Positions 1-8,267 of a stretch of DNA of 64,000 nucleotides are shown here, one piece after another. Every line of letters starts with the position of its first letter. The stretch's first letter is position 1. The notes beneath the pieces were generated by a model, which ran no database searches, was not told where the DNA came from, and saw only the letters and a list, made by a program, of their open reading frames with translations. A program made the position numbers and the translations under genes. This DNA is from JAHEEL01 sp964195515 (lineage in GTDB: Bacteria; Actinomycetota; Acidimicrobiia; Spongiisociales; UBA5794), in NCBI GenBank assembly GCA_964195515.1, contig CAXMQO010000101.1, forward strand, positions 48,510 to 112,509. Reading direction: 5' to 3'.

Positions 1-37
1 AAGGTTCTCGAATGTATCGGCGCTCCGAAGGTGACCC

Positions 38-1039
38 TTAACCGAGATCCCAGAACATTGAGAGCACCTCAACGGCGCCGTCGATCGACAGATCGCCGTC
101 TTCCGGAGGACCGAGCAATGGAAGGCCCGACGCGTACCCGTTGAGGGTTGCCGTTACCGAGTCTCGGATCGCTCGAAGGTCATACCCTCCTTCGAGGTAG
201 AACACCGTGTTCCTATGCTGCATCGACTCACCGAGCGCCGCCGCCATCGCCCCGTAGTCGTCGGCGACCAAGGTCATCCCCCCGAGCGGATCAGCGGCGT
301 GTCCGTCGTACCCGGCGCTCACGAGCAGCCAATCGGGTCCGAACTGGTCGAGGACCGGAAGAACGACTCTCGAGAACGCCCGTCGGTACACGGACCCACC
401 GGATCCCCCACGGAGCGGGATGTTCACGGTCGCTCCGGTTCCCAACGCCCTCCCCACCTCTTGGATCCGCCCCGTCCCCGGGTAGAACGGAGAGCGGTGC
501 AGAGATATGTAGAGCACGTCTGGCGAATCGAAGAAGATCTCCTGCGTCCCGTTCCCGTGATGGGCATCCCAATCGACGATGGCCACTCTCCGCCCGCGCG
601 CAACGAGGGCTGCTGCGGATACGGCGACGTTGTTTATCAGACAGAAGCCCATCGTGCGATCGACCTCCGCGTGGTGACCCGGTGGACGAATCGCTGCGAA
701 CCCGACGTCAGCGTCTCCTCGCTCGATCCCCTCGATCGCCGTCAGACCCGCGCCCGCGGCGAATCGTGCGGCGTCCCACGATCTCCCGACGGCAAAGGTA
801 TCGGAATCGATCGACCCGCCACCGGCGGCGCAGAAGTCCTTCAGTTGATCAAGGAACAGGGAGTCGTGCACAGCGAGCAACTCTTCTCTCGTCGCCGCTC
901 GCGCCTCGACGAAGACGGTTTCGAGATCGCTCGCCACGGCGCCCTCGATTGCAGCAGCGACGCGCTCCGGCCGCTCCGGGTGTTGGCAGGGTGAGACATG
1001 CTCCAAGCTTGACGGATGAGTGACGAGTGTCGATCGCAT
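38..1039 (-). CDS. HDAC/AcuC-family zinc deacetylase
   Basis: Zinc-dependent deacetylase of the arginase/deacetylase fold (class II HDAC, AcuC, acetylpolyamine amidohydrolase group), 333 residues. Catalytic blocks are all visible: PPGHHAE at about residues 119-125 (the His-His charge relay), WDAHHGNG at 157-164 (metal Asp and His), SAGYDGH at 241-247 (second metal Asp) and EGGYDL at 283-288 (transition-state Tyr). I start it at MRSTLVTHP rather than 12 codons upstream, because homologues begin just before the VTHP segment. It is cytoplasmic, with no signal peptide. It is divergent from the GNAT acetyltransferase at 1173. Substrate could be acetyl-lysine on proteins or an acetylated polyamine; the sequence does not decide. 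Confidence 0.9.
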   Translation of the reverse strand: MRSTLVTHPSSLEHVSPCQHPERPERVAAAIEGAVASDLETVFVEARAATREELLAVHDSLFLDQLKDFCAAGGGSIDSDTFAVGRSWDAARFAAGAGLTAIEGIERGDADVGFAAIRPPGHHAEVDRTMGFCLINNVAVSAAALVARGRRVAIVDWDAHHGNGTQEIFFDSPDVLYISLHRSPFYPGTGRIQEVGRALGTGATVNIPLRGGSGGSVYRRAFSRVVLPVLDQFGPDWLLVSAGYDGHAADPLGGMTLVADDYGAMAAALGESMQHRNTVFYLEGGYDLRAIRDSVTATLNGYASGLPLLGPPEDGDLSIDGAVEVLSMFWDLG

Positions 1040-1172
1040 CTCCACATGGTCCCACGCTTGCCGGCTCGAGGGCACATCGCGAGGACTTCCTCTTCAGCGT
1101 CGCACCCGGCATCGCGGTCGCCCGTCGACGGTATTCTGGCTCCCCCCTTAGGAGTGCGGAGGTGTCACACGA

Positions 1173-1901
1173 ATGGCCGAGCATCCAATCCCGGTGCTCC
1201 AACGTGGCTCATGGCCGCAACCGATCCGCTTCAGGAGGGGATGGGCACGAGCCGAGGCCCGGCGCTGGAACGATCTCGTACCCGACGCCGCGTTGCGTCT
1301 CGTTCGCGGAGGGTCATCCTTCCTGGAGTTGTGTTCTGAGCGATTGAACGAGCTTGACGCTCCCTACATCTTCTCTCCCCCACTTCCATCAACCAGTCGG
1401 CGGCCGTGGGAAGCCGCGGGATTCGTTGAGTTCGTTCCTCTCGCGTTCATGCGTCGCGACCTCGCCGAGCGAATTCCCTCACCCGACCATCTCGTCATCT
1501 CTCCTCCCGACCACTCGGTCGCAGATCTACTGCGGATCGACCACGCCGCTTTCGATCGGTTCTGGAGATTTGATCGCTTTGGGATGGCCGAAGCTATCGC
1601 GGCGACCACAAAGACCAAGTCTCTCCTCATTCGCGGGCCGGACGGTGCTCCCGTTGCTTTCGCCATCGTCGGATTCGGTCACGCCATGTCATACCTCCAG
1701 CGACTCGCCGTCCATCCCGATTGGCAGGGCCAGCAGATGGGTCGTTCGTTGATCCGCGCAGCTGCTCGCACCGCTCAGTCGGCCGGGAGCCGGGCAATGA
1801 TGCTCAACACCCAGACGGACAACGATCCTGCCATCGCTCTCTATGCGTCCGAGGGTTTCGTCACGCTCCCCGAACCGCTCGCCGTGCTTCGTCGAGGTTG
1901 A
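1173..1901 (+). CDS. GNAT-family N-acetyltransferase
   Basis: 242-residue acetyltransferase. The C-terminal half carries the GNAT core: a beta strand with LQRLAVHPDWQGQQMGRSL at about residues 172-190 (the V/I-x-P then Q/R-x-x-G-x-G/A acetyl-CoA loop) and a terminal LNTQTDNDPAIALYASEGF segment typical of motif B. The N-terminal ~100 residues may be a second, degenerate GNAT half. The ATG is preceded by GGAGGTG with 8 bp spacing. Ends 3 bp before the pseudokinase gene, so the two are probably co-transcribed. In mycobacteria this place upstream of mviN is held by other genes, so the neighbour is lineage-specific. Substrate unknown. Confidence 0.85.
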   Translation: MAEHPIPVLQRGSWPQPIRFRRGWARAEARRWNDLVPDAALRLVRGGSSFLELCSERLNELDAPYIFSPPLPSTSRRPWEAAGFVEFVPLAFMRRDLAERIPSPDHLVISPPDHSVADLLRIDHAAFDRFWRFDRFGMAEAIAATTKTKSLLIRGPDGAPVAFAIVGFGHAMSYLQRLAVHPDWQGQQMGRSLIRAAARTAQSAGSRAMMLNTQTDNDPAIALYASEGFVTLPEPLAVLRRG

Positions 1902-1904
1902 TCG

Positions 1905-3194
1905 ATGCCCCCTCGTATCCCCGATCGGTATCGGATGAACGTCCGACTTGGCGCCGACGGCGATATCGAAGAGTGGCTCGCAACCGACGTGCACCTCGAG
2001 CGCCCCGTCTTGATCAGGTTTCCGGGACCCGACGCCGACGCCGACCGAATCGCTGCGTTCCTCGCTCCTGTTCGCGCAGCGGCGGCGACCACTCACCCCC
2101 ATGTTCAGATGATCTACGCTGCGGAAGAAGTCGACGGCTCTGCGTTCGCGGTCGCGGAGTGGGACGGTGCCGTGACCATCGCCGATCGGCTCAAAGCGGG
2201 AGAGACGCTCCCCATCGCGGAGTACCTCACCAACGCGTCCGGTCTCGCCTCCGGCCTTGCAGCATTCCACGCGAACGGTGGTATCCATGGTGCGATCGAC
2301 CCGAGAGCGATCCACTTCTCAGCTGCCCACCCTGCACGGCTCGCCAGCTTCGGCCGGGTCCCTCTCACGACCACCCCGACCGATGACACGTCTGCGCTCG
2401 CCGCAGCACTCCGCACTGCGATCACAGGAAGCGACAACCCTGCGGTCCGCCCGTCTCACGTTGCCGAGGGAATCCCCGCCTCAGTCGACGATGCGCTCGG
2501 AGCGGCCGAAGCCGGGATCCTCGACGCGAAGGGCCTTGCCGCCGCCCTGAGCTCCTCTTCGCTGCATCCACAACCAGACGGCGACCGGGCATGGTCTCTG
2601 AGGCCCCTCGTCCTGTTCGCCTTCGTTCTCGCGGCCGTCCTCATTCTCTCCATTGTCGGGCTTTCGATCGACGTCGATCCCGATTCCCCGTTCCTCTACC
2701 CGGCCGCGCCGGCCAAACGGGAGCAGACGTCTCCCGCGAACACGGCCCCGGCAACGGACACACCGACGGAGAACTCCATACCGGCCGTGGTCACCGTCTA
2801 CGACCCTTTCGGCGACGGCATCGAGAACGATGAGTCTCTTGCCGCCGTGGTGGACGGAGATCGAACCACTGCGTGGGAGACCGAACCGTATCCCACCCCG
2901 CTCGACGAGACGAAGGAAGGTGTAGGGATCATCCTGGAACCTCCGGTTCCCGTCGGAGCGATCGAGATCACCGGGACGCCGGAGACCCGCTTCACCGTTG
3001 CATGGAACGAGACACGTCCAGACGTTCCCGGCGACTGGGATCGCATCGGCTCAGCACAGATCCTCACGGGGACAACGCGACTCGACGTGGCGCACCGGGA
3101 GAAGGGATTCTGGCTCGTCTGGGTCACCTCCCTCCCACAACGGACCGACGGTTCGTATGGGACCTCCATCACTGAGATTCGTCTCCTCCCGTGA
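1905..3194 (+). CDS. stand-alone MviN-type pseudokinase with extracytoplasmic discoidin-like domain
   Basis: 429 residues: a cytoplasmic kinase-like domain (1-~215), one transmembrane helix (~234-254), a Thr/Pro-rich linker and a beta-rich outer domain (~290-429). Kinase motifs are degenerate: the ATP-anchoring lysine strand reads VLIRF (Arg for Lys), the catalytic HRD loop reads GAIDPRAIHF, and DFG is SFG (about 148-150). A Thr cluster, TTTPTDDT (about 155-162), follows where an activation loop would be. This is the arrangement known from the C-terminal half of mycobacterial MviN (Rv3910), where the pseudokinase follows a MurJ lipid II flippase; here no MurJ membrane domain precedes it. It lies directly upstream of the sigM-like gene, the conserved position of mviN. 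By analogy it could be phosphorylated by PknB and bound by FhaA (inference). Confidence 0.8.
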   Translation: MPPRIPDRYRMNVRLGADGDIEEWLATDVHLERPVLIRFPGPDADADRIAAFLAPVRAAAATTHPHVQMIYAAEEVDGSAFAVAEWDGAVTIADRLKAGETLPIAEYLTNASGLASGLAAFHANGGIHGAIDPRAIHFSAAHPARLASFGRVPLTTTPTDDTSALAAALRTAITGSDNPAVRPSHVAEGIPASVDDALGAAEAGILDAKGLAAALSSSSLHPQPDGDRAWSLRPLVLFAFVLAAVLILSIVGLSIDVDPDSPFLYPAAPAKREQTSPANTAPATDTPTENSIPAVVTVYDPFGDGIENDESLAAVVDGDRTTAWETEPYPTPLDETKEGVGIILEPPVPVGAIEITGTPETRFTVAWNETRPDVPGDWDRIGSAQILTGTTRLDVAHREKGFWLVWVTSLPQRTDGSYGTSITEIRLLP

Positions 3195-3240
3195 AGAAGA
3201 ACTTCGCCTCCCGGCGTCGACCGGACCAGAATCAGGCTCG

Positions 3241-3816
3241 ATGACCCTTCGTTCCTCAGAAGACCTCGAATTGATCCGCCGCTACCTCGAAGGTGACGTA
3301 TCCGCATTCGACGAACTCATGCGTGCCCACGAAGACCGCGTCTTTGCGATCTGTCTCCGCATGATGCGGGACCGGGACGCGGCTCTCGATGCAACTCAGG
3401 ACGTCTTCCTCACCGTCTTCCGAAAGGCAGACCGCTACAAGGAACTAGCTGCCTTCAGCACCTGGCTCTACCGCGTCGCCGTGAACACTTGTTATGACCA
3501 CCTGAGACGGCAGCAGCGAAAGCGCACCGAGTCACTCCCGGAGCACCTCGATCCCGCGGACCCTCGCAGCGACGACGAGTTCCGTTCCGTTGAACTGCGT
3601 CCGGACATCGAGATGGCGCTTGCCAGGCTTACACCGGAGTTTCGCTCTGCCGTGGTCCTCGTCGACCTCGAGGGCATGTCGCTAGAAGGAGCCGCGGATA
3701 CCCTCGAGATACCGATCGGAACGGTGAAGAGCCGTGTCTTCCGGGCGCGAAAGCAACTTTCCAAAGATCTCGGGAACTTCGCACCCGGCTCAGAGCATCC
3801 AAGTGATGAATCATGA
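3241..3816 (+). CDS. sigM: ECF sigma factor, SigM-like
   Basis: 191-residue extracytoplasmic-function sigma factor. Region 2 (about residues 10-80) contains the YLEGDVSAFDELMRAHEDRV start and the DATQDVFLTVFRK motif for -10 recognition; region 4 (about 120-175) holds SLEGAADTLEIPIGTVKSRVFRARKQL, the helix-turn-helix for the -35. I take the ATG of MTLRSSEDLE; longer in-frame extensions run back into the preceding gene. Overlaps the anti-sigma gene by ATGA. Position between the mviN-type gene and trxB/trxA matches mycobacterial sigM (Rv3911). Regulon unknown. Confidence 0.88.
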   Translation: MTLRSSEDLELIRRYLEGDVSAFDELMRAHEDRVFAICLRMMRDRDAALDATQDVFLTVFRKADRYKELAAFSTWLYRVAVNTCYDHLRRQQRKRTESLPEHLDPADPRSDDEFRSVELRPDIEMALARLTPEFRSAVVLVDLEGMSLEGAADTLEIPIGTVKSRVFRARKQLSKDLGNFAPGSEHPSDES

Positions 3817-4706
3817 ACGAACGTAATCAAGAACTCATCGTCGATCTGATTGGCGGCCGTCTCTCCCTGGACGAGGAACGAGCGGCCTTCGCTCGAATTG
3901 AGAACGATCCCGACTTCCGTGCCGAGTACGAGACACAGATATCCGCCATCTCCATGCTCGAAGCATCTTCGACCCCATTGATGACACCGGACGAGCGGTC
4001 GACGCTGCACGCGGCGCTCCGTCAGCAACTCCACCTCGACGACACCCCCGTTCCGATCGTCGCCGTCACTTCCCGATGGCAGCGCTGGTGGGCGCCGCTC
4101 GGCGGTCTCGCAGTGGCCGCTGCCGTGGTTGTCGGCGCCGTCGTCATTCTTCCCGGTGCCCTGTCGAGCAGCGATTCGGACGAGAGTTTCGAGATGGCTT
4201 CCGCGGAGATCGCCACCACCGCGCCGAACGCATCACTTGCTGACGGTCTCGCCGAGGAGACCGGGGACCAAAACGGAGGCGCCGACGCCGCAGCACCACA
4301 GGCTACGGAGAGTGCTGTCGCCGGGGGAAGCACTGCCGACGAGGACGTACCGTCCACGACGACCGCGGCAGCCTACGACGCGGCCGAAGCTTCGACTCCT
4401 CTTCCATACCTGTCCGACATCGATCTCGAGGCGCTCGAGAGTGAACTCTCTTCGGACCCGGAATCTCTCAGGAACGGCATCTCAACGCCTTCGACCAAGT
4501 CCTCCGAACTCGACCCCTCCCAGGTGGAGGCGTGCCTCGATTCGCTGCGCGCGGACGATACGGCGTCGTCCTTCTCCCCCATCGCGACCGCGACCTACGA
4601 GGGCACCGAGTCCGTAGTGGTATCGGTCTCCCCTTCTGAAGGGGATCCCTTCCTCATTGTCTTCGCCGTGGACTCGTGCCGGGAGCTCGCCAGCACACGG
4701 GGATGA
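3813..4706 (+). CDS. membrane anti-sigma factor (RsmA position)
   Basis: 297-residue single-pass protein co-translated with sigM (4 bp ATGA overlap). The N-terminal ~80 residues are a compact acidic helical domain (DLIGGRLSLDEERAAFARIE) that presumably binds the sigma factor, then comes a TM helix at ~92-112 (WWAPLGGLAVAAAVVVGAVV), a ~110-residue Ala/Thr/Asp-rich disordered stretch and a small folded C-terminal outer domain with two Cys (VEACLDSL, VDSCREL). There is no HxxxCxxC zinc anti-sigma motif. Function is called from position (Rv3912-like) and topology. The two outer cysteines beside a thioredoxin operon could form a disulfide. Confidence 0.7.
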   Translation: MNERNQELIVDLIGGRLSLDEERAAFARIENDPDFRAEYETQISAISMLEASSTPLMTPDERSTLHAALRQQLHLDDTPVPIVAVTSRWQRWWAPLGGLAVAAAVVVGAVVILPGALSSSDSDESFEMASAEIATTAPNASLADGLAEETGDQNGGADAAAPQATESAVAGGSTADEDVPSTTTAAAYDAAEASTPLPYLSDIDLEALESELSSDPESLRNGISTPSTKSSELDPSQVEACLDSLRADDTASSFSPIATATYEGTESVVVSVSPSEGDPFLIVFAVDSCRELASTRG

Positions 4707-4737
4707 GCGTCGCGTCATTCGACTATCCTCCTTGGAC

Positions 4738-5049
4738 ATGACCGATCGACCGCGCAACGACTACCCGACCAAGATCGCCGATTTCCTCGAACAGATTGCT
4801 ACCCGCATCCGTTCACTCACGGTGGATCGTGCATCTCTGGCGGTTACGTGGACGGCGATCGGACTCGTCGTAGCGACGCTCGCGGTCCTTGCTGTGATCT
4901 GGCTGCTCGTCGGTTTCTTCCGTGCTCTCGGTACCCTGATCGGACAGGAACTGGCATATGCCGTCGTCGGGGGCATATTGCTCCTCGTCGGCGTGTTCCT
5001 CTGGGTGAAGAGATATCCAGACGACGAGACGACACCACCACAGGAGTGA
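4738..5049 (+). CDS. small membrane protein, unknown function
   Basis: 103 residues starting at MTDRPRND, 31 bp after the anti-sigma gene and ending 2 bp before trxB, so part of the same transcript. The N-terminal ~35 residues are amphipathic and charged, followed by two hydrophobic helices (about 40-65 and 75-93) and a charged tail. No recognisable domain. The amphipathic lead and two helices are a common layout for small bacterial membrane regulators, but nothing more specific can be said. Confidence 0.65.
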   Translation: MTDRPRNDYPTKIADFLEQIATRIRSLTVDRASLAVTWTAIGLVVATLAVLAVIWLLVGFFRALGTLIGQELAYAVVGGILLLVGVFLWVKRYPDDETTPPQE

Positions 5050-5051
5050 CC

Positions 5052-5975
5052 ATGGCCGAGAAGGTCTTGATCATCGGGTCCGGCCCCGCCGGGCTCACCG
5101 CCGCTATCTACGCCGCTCGCGCCGACCTCAAGCCGTTGATGATCGAGGGCATGGAACGTGGTGGGCAGTTGATGCTCACCACAGAAGTCGAGAACTATCC
5201 CGGGTTCCCCGAGGGGATCATGGGCCCGGAACTCATGGACGGAATGCGGAAGCAGGCCGAACGTTTCGGCACCCGCATCGTCTCGTCCGACGTCACGAAG
5301 GTCGACCTCTCCGAACGTCCCTTCAAGGTGTGGGTCGGTGACGACCTCTACGAGTCGGAGGCCCTCGTCATCTCGACCGGCGCATCTGCTCGATGGCTTG
5401 GGATTCCCGGGGAAAGCCGCCTCCGTGGATACGGCGTCTCGGCATGTGCAACGTGTGACGGTTTCTTCTTCCGGGATCGGGACATCGCGATCGTTGGTGG
5501 TGGCGACTCAGCCATGGAGGAGGCGATCTTCCTCACCAAATTCGCCTCGAAGGTCACCATCCTCCATCGACGCGACGAGTTCAGGGCCTCGAAGATAATG
5601 GCTCAACGGGCAATCGATCACCCGAAGATCGAGGTCCTCTGGAACACGACAATCGAAGAGGTACTCGGCGGTGATCTGGTCACCGGTCTCCGGGTGAGGA
5701 ACGTCCTGACCGATGAGGAGTCGGTGCTGCCAGTCGAGGGGTTCTTCCTGGCAATCGGCCACGACCCAAATACCAAGATTTTCCAGGGACAACTAGATCT
5801 GGACGCCTCTGGATATGTCGCCACCGAAGGAGGCCCGACGCGAACCTCTGTGGAAGGCGTGTTCGCAGCAGGAGACGTCGTCGACCACTACTACCAGCAA
5901 GCCGTGACGGCCGCCGGCATGGGCTGTCAGGCCGCTATCGACGTCGAGCACTGGCTCGACCGAACCGAGGCCTGA
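5052..5975 (+). CDS. trxB: thioredoxin reductase
   Basis: 307-residue FAD/NADPH disulfide reductase that reduces thioredoxin. GSGPAGLTAAIYAARA at residues 9-24 binds FAD; the redox disulfide is CATC (about 135-138); GGGDSAMEEA (about 155-164) is the NADPH Rossmann motif; the C-terminal GVFAAGDV closes the FAD site. Length is normal for the low-molecular-weight class. Next gene is trxA, 58 bp downstream, giving a complete thioredoxin system beside sigM, as in mycobacteria (trxB2-trxC). Confidence 0.97.
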   Translation: MAEKVLIIGSGPAGLTAAIYAARADLKPLMIEGMERGGQLMLTTEVENYPGFPEGIMGPELMDGMRKQAERFGTRIVSSDVTKVDLSERPFKVWVGDDLYESEALVISTGASARWLGIPGESRLRGYGVSACATCDGFFFRDRDIAIVGGGDSAMEEAIFLTKFASKVTILHRRDEFRASKIMAQRAIDHPKIEVLWNTTIEEVLGGDLVTGLRVRNVLTDEESVLPVEGFFLAIGHDPNTKIFQGQLDLDASGYVATEGGPTRTSVEGVFAAGDVVDHYYQQAVTAAGMGCQAAIDVEHWLDRTEA

Positions 5976-6033
5976 ATCCAATACCGTCCGCCTCCGACCG
6001 GTTTGGCGGACCAATGATCACGAGGGAGTCAAG

Positions 6034-6360
6034 ATGGGACGGAACACCGTCAAGGGAACCGACGCCACGTTCGTCGAACTGATTGGGTCGTCGACGCCGA
6101 CCCTCGTCGACTTCTGGGCAGAGTGGTGCGGGCCGTGCAAGATGATGGACGGACCACTTGAGGAGATCGCCGGAGATCGATCCGAACAACTCCAGATCGT
6201 CAAACTCAACGTCGACGAGAATCCGTCAACGGCTATGCAGTTCGGCGTGATGAGTATTCCGACGATGATCATCTTCCAGGCTGGGGAAGAGAAGAAGCGC
6301 CTCGTCGGAGCCAGGAGCAAGGCGCAGCTAGAAGCTGAGATCGCCTCCTTCGTCTCCTGA
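6034..6360 (+). CDS. trxA: thioredoxin
   Basis: 108-residue cytosolic thioredoxin with active site WCGPCK at about residues 31-36, cis-Pro loop MSIPTMIIF (about 72-80) and no signal peptide. Substrate of the TrxB encoded just upstream. Preceded by GAGGGAG with good spacing to the ATG. Confidence 0.97.
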   Translation: MGRNTVKGTDATFVELIGSSTPTLVDFWAEWCGPCKMMDGPLEEIAGDRSEQLQIVKLNVDENPSTAMQFGVMSIPTMIIFQAGEEKKRLVGARSKAQLEAEIASFVS

Positions 6361-6385
6361 GCCACGACCGCCCGGTGACGAGAGC

Positions 6386-7378
6386 GTGAGGCTCTACCAC
6401 TCCGGAGACCGCGGGGAACCGGTTCGGGATATCCAGCGCCGCCTAACGAGCCTGGGAATCCTTGCCAGGGTCGACGGTTCGTACGACTCGGACACGATCG
6501 CCGCCGTACGGAAATTCCAGGAAACGCGCGGGGTGCGCGTGGACGGCATCGTGGGTCCCGAAACCTGGCGAACGCTGGTCGACGCCGGGTTTCGGCTTGG
6601 CGATCGCCTTCTCTACCGGCGTTCTCCGATGATGCGCGGCGATGACGTCTCCAAACTCCAGCAGAGCCTCGGCTCCCTCGGGTTCGACGCGGGTAAAGTC
6701 GACGGACTCTTCGGCCCCGACACGCTCAGGGCTGTGCTCGACTTCCAACACAACCGAGGAATGGCCGAGGATGGATTCGCCGGCGGTGAGGTCGTTGAGG
6801 AACTACATCTGATGTCCAAAGCGACGGAGAAACCCGGTCGAGAGGCAGTGCGTGAGCGCGAGTGGGTCGATTCACTCCCCCAGCCAATTGCGGGTGCACG
6901 GATCTACGTCGATCCGGACAGCGGTGAGGCCTCGGCTCCGGACTCCACGTGGTCGGTTGCGACCCGTCTCGCGTCGGATCTTCAACTCTCCGGCGCTCGC
7001 GTATTGTTATCGAGAAGCATTGACACCTCTCCAAACGAGCGGTTCCGTTCAAAGCGGGCGAATCGCCTCGACGTCCAGGTCGTCGTGTCGATCACCGTTC
7101 CACCCGACGGCATCGAAGCGGTCTTCTACTTCGGTACGCCGCTCAGCACCAGCGAAGCCGGGAGGGCGATCGCCATCCATCTCGCCGGAAGGCTCAACGT
7201 TCCCGCCCTCCCACGCGCCGTGCCGATGCTGAAGGAGACCCGTTCGCCGGCGGTCGTGATAGCCGTGGCCAACCCCTCCCCCGAACTGGGCTCCCAGATC
7301 GCTCGGGCGATCGTCGACCTCTACGCGTCCGGCCCAGACGAGGAGGAAAGCAAGGAGCAAGGAGCAAGTAGGAAGTAG
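6386..7378 (+). CDS. cwlM: CwlM-like protein: two peptidoglycan-binding domains plus degenerate amidase_3
   Basis: 330 residues from a GTG. Two PG_binding_1 repeats: DIQRRLTSLGILARVDG (about 14-65) and KLQQSLGSLGFDAGKVDG (about 88-145). The rest has the strand-helix pattern of N-acetylmuramoyl-L-alanine amidase_3 but every metal or catalytic motif is altered: the usual DPGHGG reads DPDSGE, SIHAN reads SITVP, and the last VEVGF-type Glu is Ala in IAVANPS. There is no signal peptide, so it is cytoplasmic. Mycobacterial CwlM at the same locus acts non-enzymatically, binding MurA when phosphorylated by PknB. The same role is inferred here. The 3' end runs into a heptamer repeat array. Confidence 0.82.
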   Translation: MRLYHSGDRGEPVRDIQRRLTSLGILARVDGSYDSDTIAAVRKFQETRGVRVDGIVGPETWRTLVDAGFRLGDRLLYRRSPMMRGDDVSKLQQSLGSLGFDAGKVDGLFGPDTLRAVLDFQHNRGMAEDGFAGGEVVEELHLMSKATEKPGREAVREREWVDSLPQPIAGARIYVDPDSGEASAPDSTWSVATRLASDLQLSGARVLLSRSIDTSPNERFRSKRANRLDVQVVVSITVPPDGIEAVFYFGTPLSTSEAGRAIAIHLAGRLNVPALPRAVPMLKETRSPAVVIAVANPSPELGSQIARAIVDLYASGPDEEESKEQGASRK

Positions 7379-7416
7379 GAAGATACGAAAAGGTGCGTCG
7401 CCGGACTACGGACTAC
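7352..7416. repeat. heptamer array, tandem then inverted, between cwlM and parB
   Basis: Four back-to-back 7-mers on the plus strand (AAGGAGC, AAGGAGC, AAGTAGG, AAGTAGG; 7352-7379), a 23 bp spacer, then GGACTAC twice (7403-7416), which on the other strand reads GTAGTCC twice. Both arms share the word GTAG in the same register. The array forms the last codons of cwlM and ends over the parB stop, between convergent genes, so it may act as a bidirectional terminator. No T-run is present. Confidence 0.7.
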
Positions 7417-8267
7417 TCAAATAATTGGCGGTAGATCCGTTCTAGGTCTTCGAGCGACCCATAGCGGATCACCATCCGCCCGCCTTCTCCGCGACCGGTG
7501 ATGTTCACTCTGGTGGCCAGGCGCTCGGAGAGCCGCTCCTCGAGTTCGATGATTGCAGCCGGACGCATCACCGGGAAACTTCGAGGTCGTTTCGTATCGG
7601 GGATCGAGCGGTTCTTCACCGCCTCTTCGACGTTCCTGACCGACCAACCTTCGGCGACCGCGCGTTCAGCGATATGTACGGCATAGGCCTCGTCGTCAAG
7701 AGCAAGGAGGGCTCGGGCGTGTCCCGCCGACAGCTCCCCGCGTTCGAGCATTCCTTGGATCGGTGCCGGTAGTTGGAGCAGCCGTAGGGTGTTTGTCACC
7801 GCACTCCGGCTCTTCCCGACTCTGGTTGCCACCTGTTCGTGAGTCATGCCAAAATCTTCCAGAAGGTTTCGGTATGCCGCGGCTTCTTCGAGCGGCGAGA
7901 GGTCTTTGCGCTGGATATTCTCGATGAGCGCCTCGGTGAGGTGTCGCTCGTCACTCGCAACAGCCCGGATAACCGCAGGGATCGTTGTCAGTCCCGCCAT
8001 ATCCGCGGCTCTCAACCGCCGCTCGCCTGCGATGAGCACATATGCGCCATCCGTGTCCCCCGGGCGGACGATGACGGGTTGGAGAACGCCGACTTCGCGG
8101 ATTGACGCCGCCAACTCCCCCAGCGAATCGTCGTCGAACCGGCTCCTCGGCTGCTGAGGACTTCGCGAAATCTCCTCGAGTTCGAGTTCGGCGAAGCCAA
8201 CTGAAGGGTGCTCGACCGGAAATAGAGCTTCGAGGCCCCGTCCTAGTCCACTCTTACGTGCGGCCAT
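7413..8267 (-). CDS. parB: chromosome partitioning protein ParB
   Basis: 284-residue CTP-dependent DNA clamp that loads at parS and spreads. Starts at MAARKSGLGRGL; the N-terminal KSGLGRGLEALF is the ParA-stimulating peptide. The CTPase box is GERRLRA (about 80-86) followed by TEALIENIQRKDLSPLEEA. The central helix-turn-helix is MTHEQVATRVGKSRSAVTNTLRLL (HTH recognition of parS). The C-terminal ~45 residues form the dimerisation domain. Its start overlaps the end of parA by 14 bp. Confidence 0.97.
   Translation of the reverse strand: MAARKSGLGRGLEALFPVEHPSVGFAELELEEISRSPQQPRSRFDDDSLGELAASIREVGVLQPVIVRPGDTDGAYVLIAGERRLRAADMAGLTTIPAVIRAVASDERHLTEALIENIQRKDLSPLEEAAAYRNLLEDFGMTHEQVATRVGKSRSAVTNTLRLLQLPAPIQGMLERGELSAGHARALLALDDEAYAVHIAERAVAEGWSVRNVEEAVKNRSIPDTKRPRSFPVMRPAAIIELEERLSERLATRVNITGRGEGGRMVIRYGSLEDLERIYRQLFE

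Noticed and set aside
6386..7378. Active cell-wall amidase
   Set aside because: All metal ligands are substituted and there is no signal peptide.
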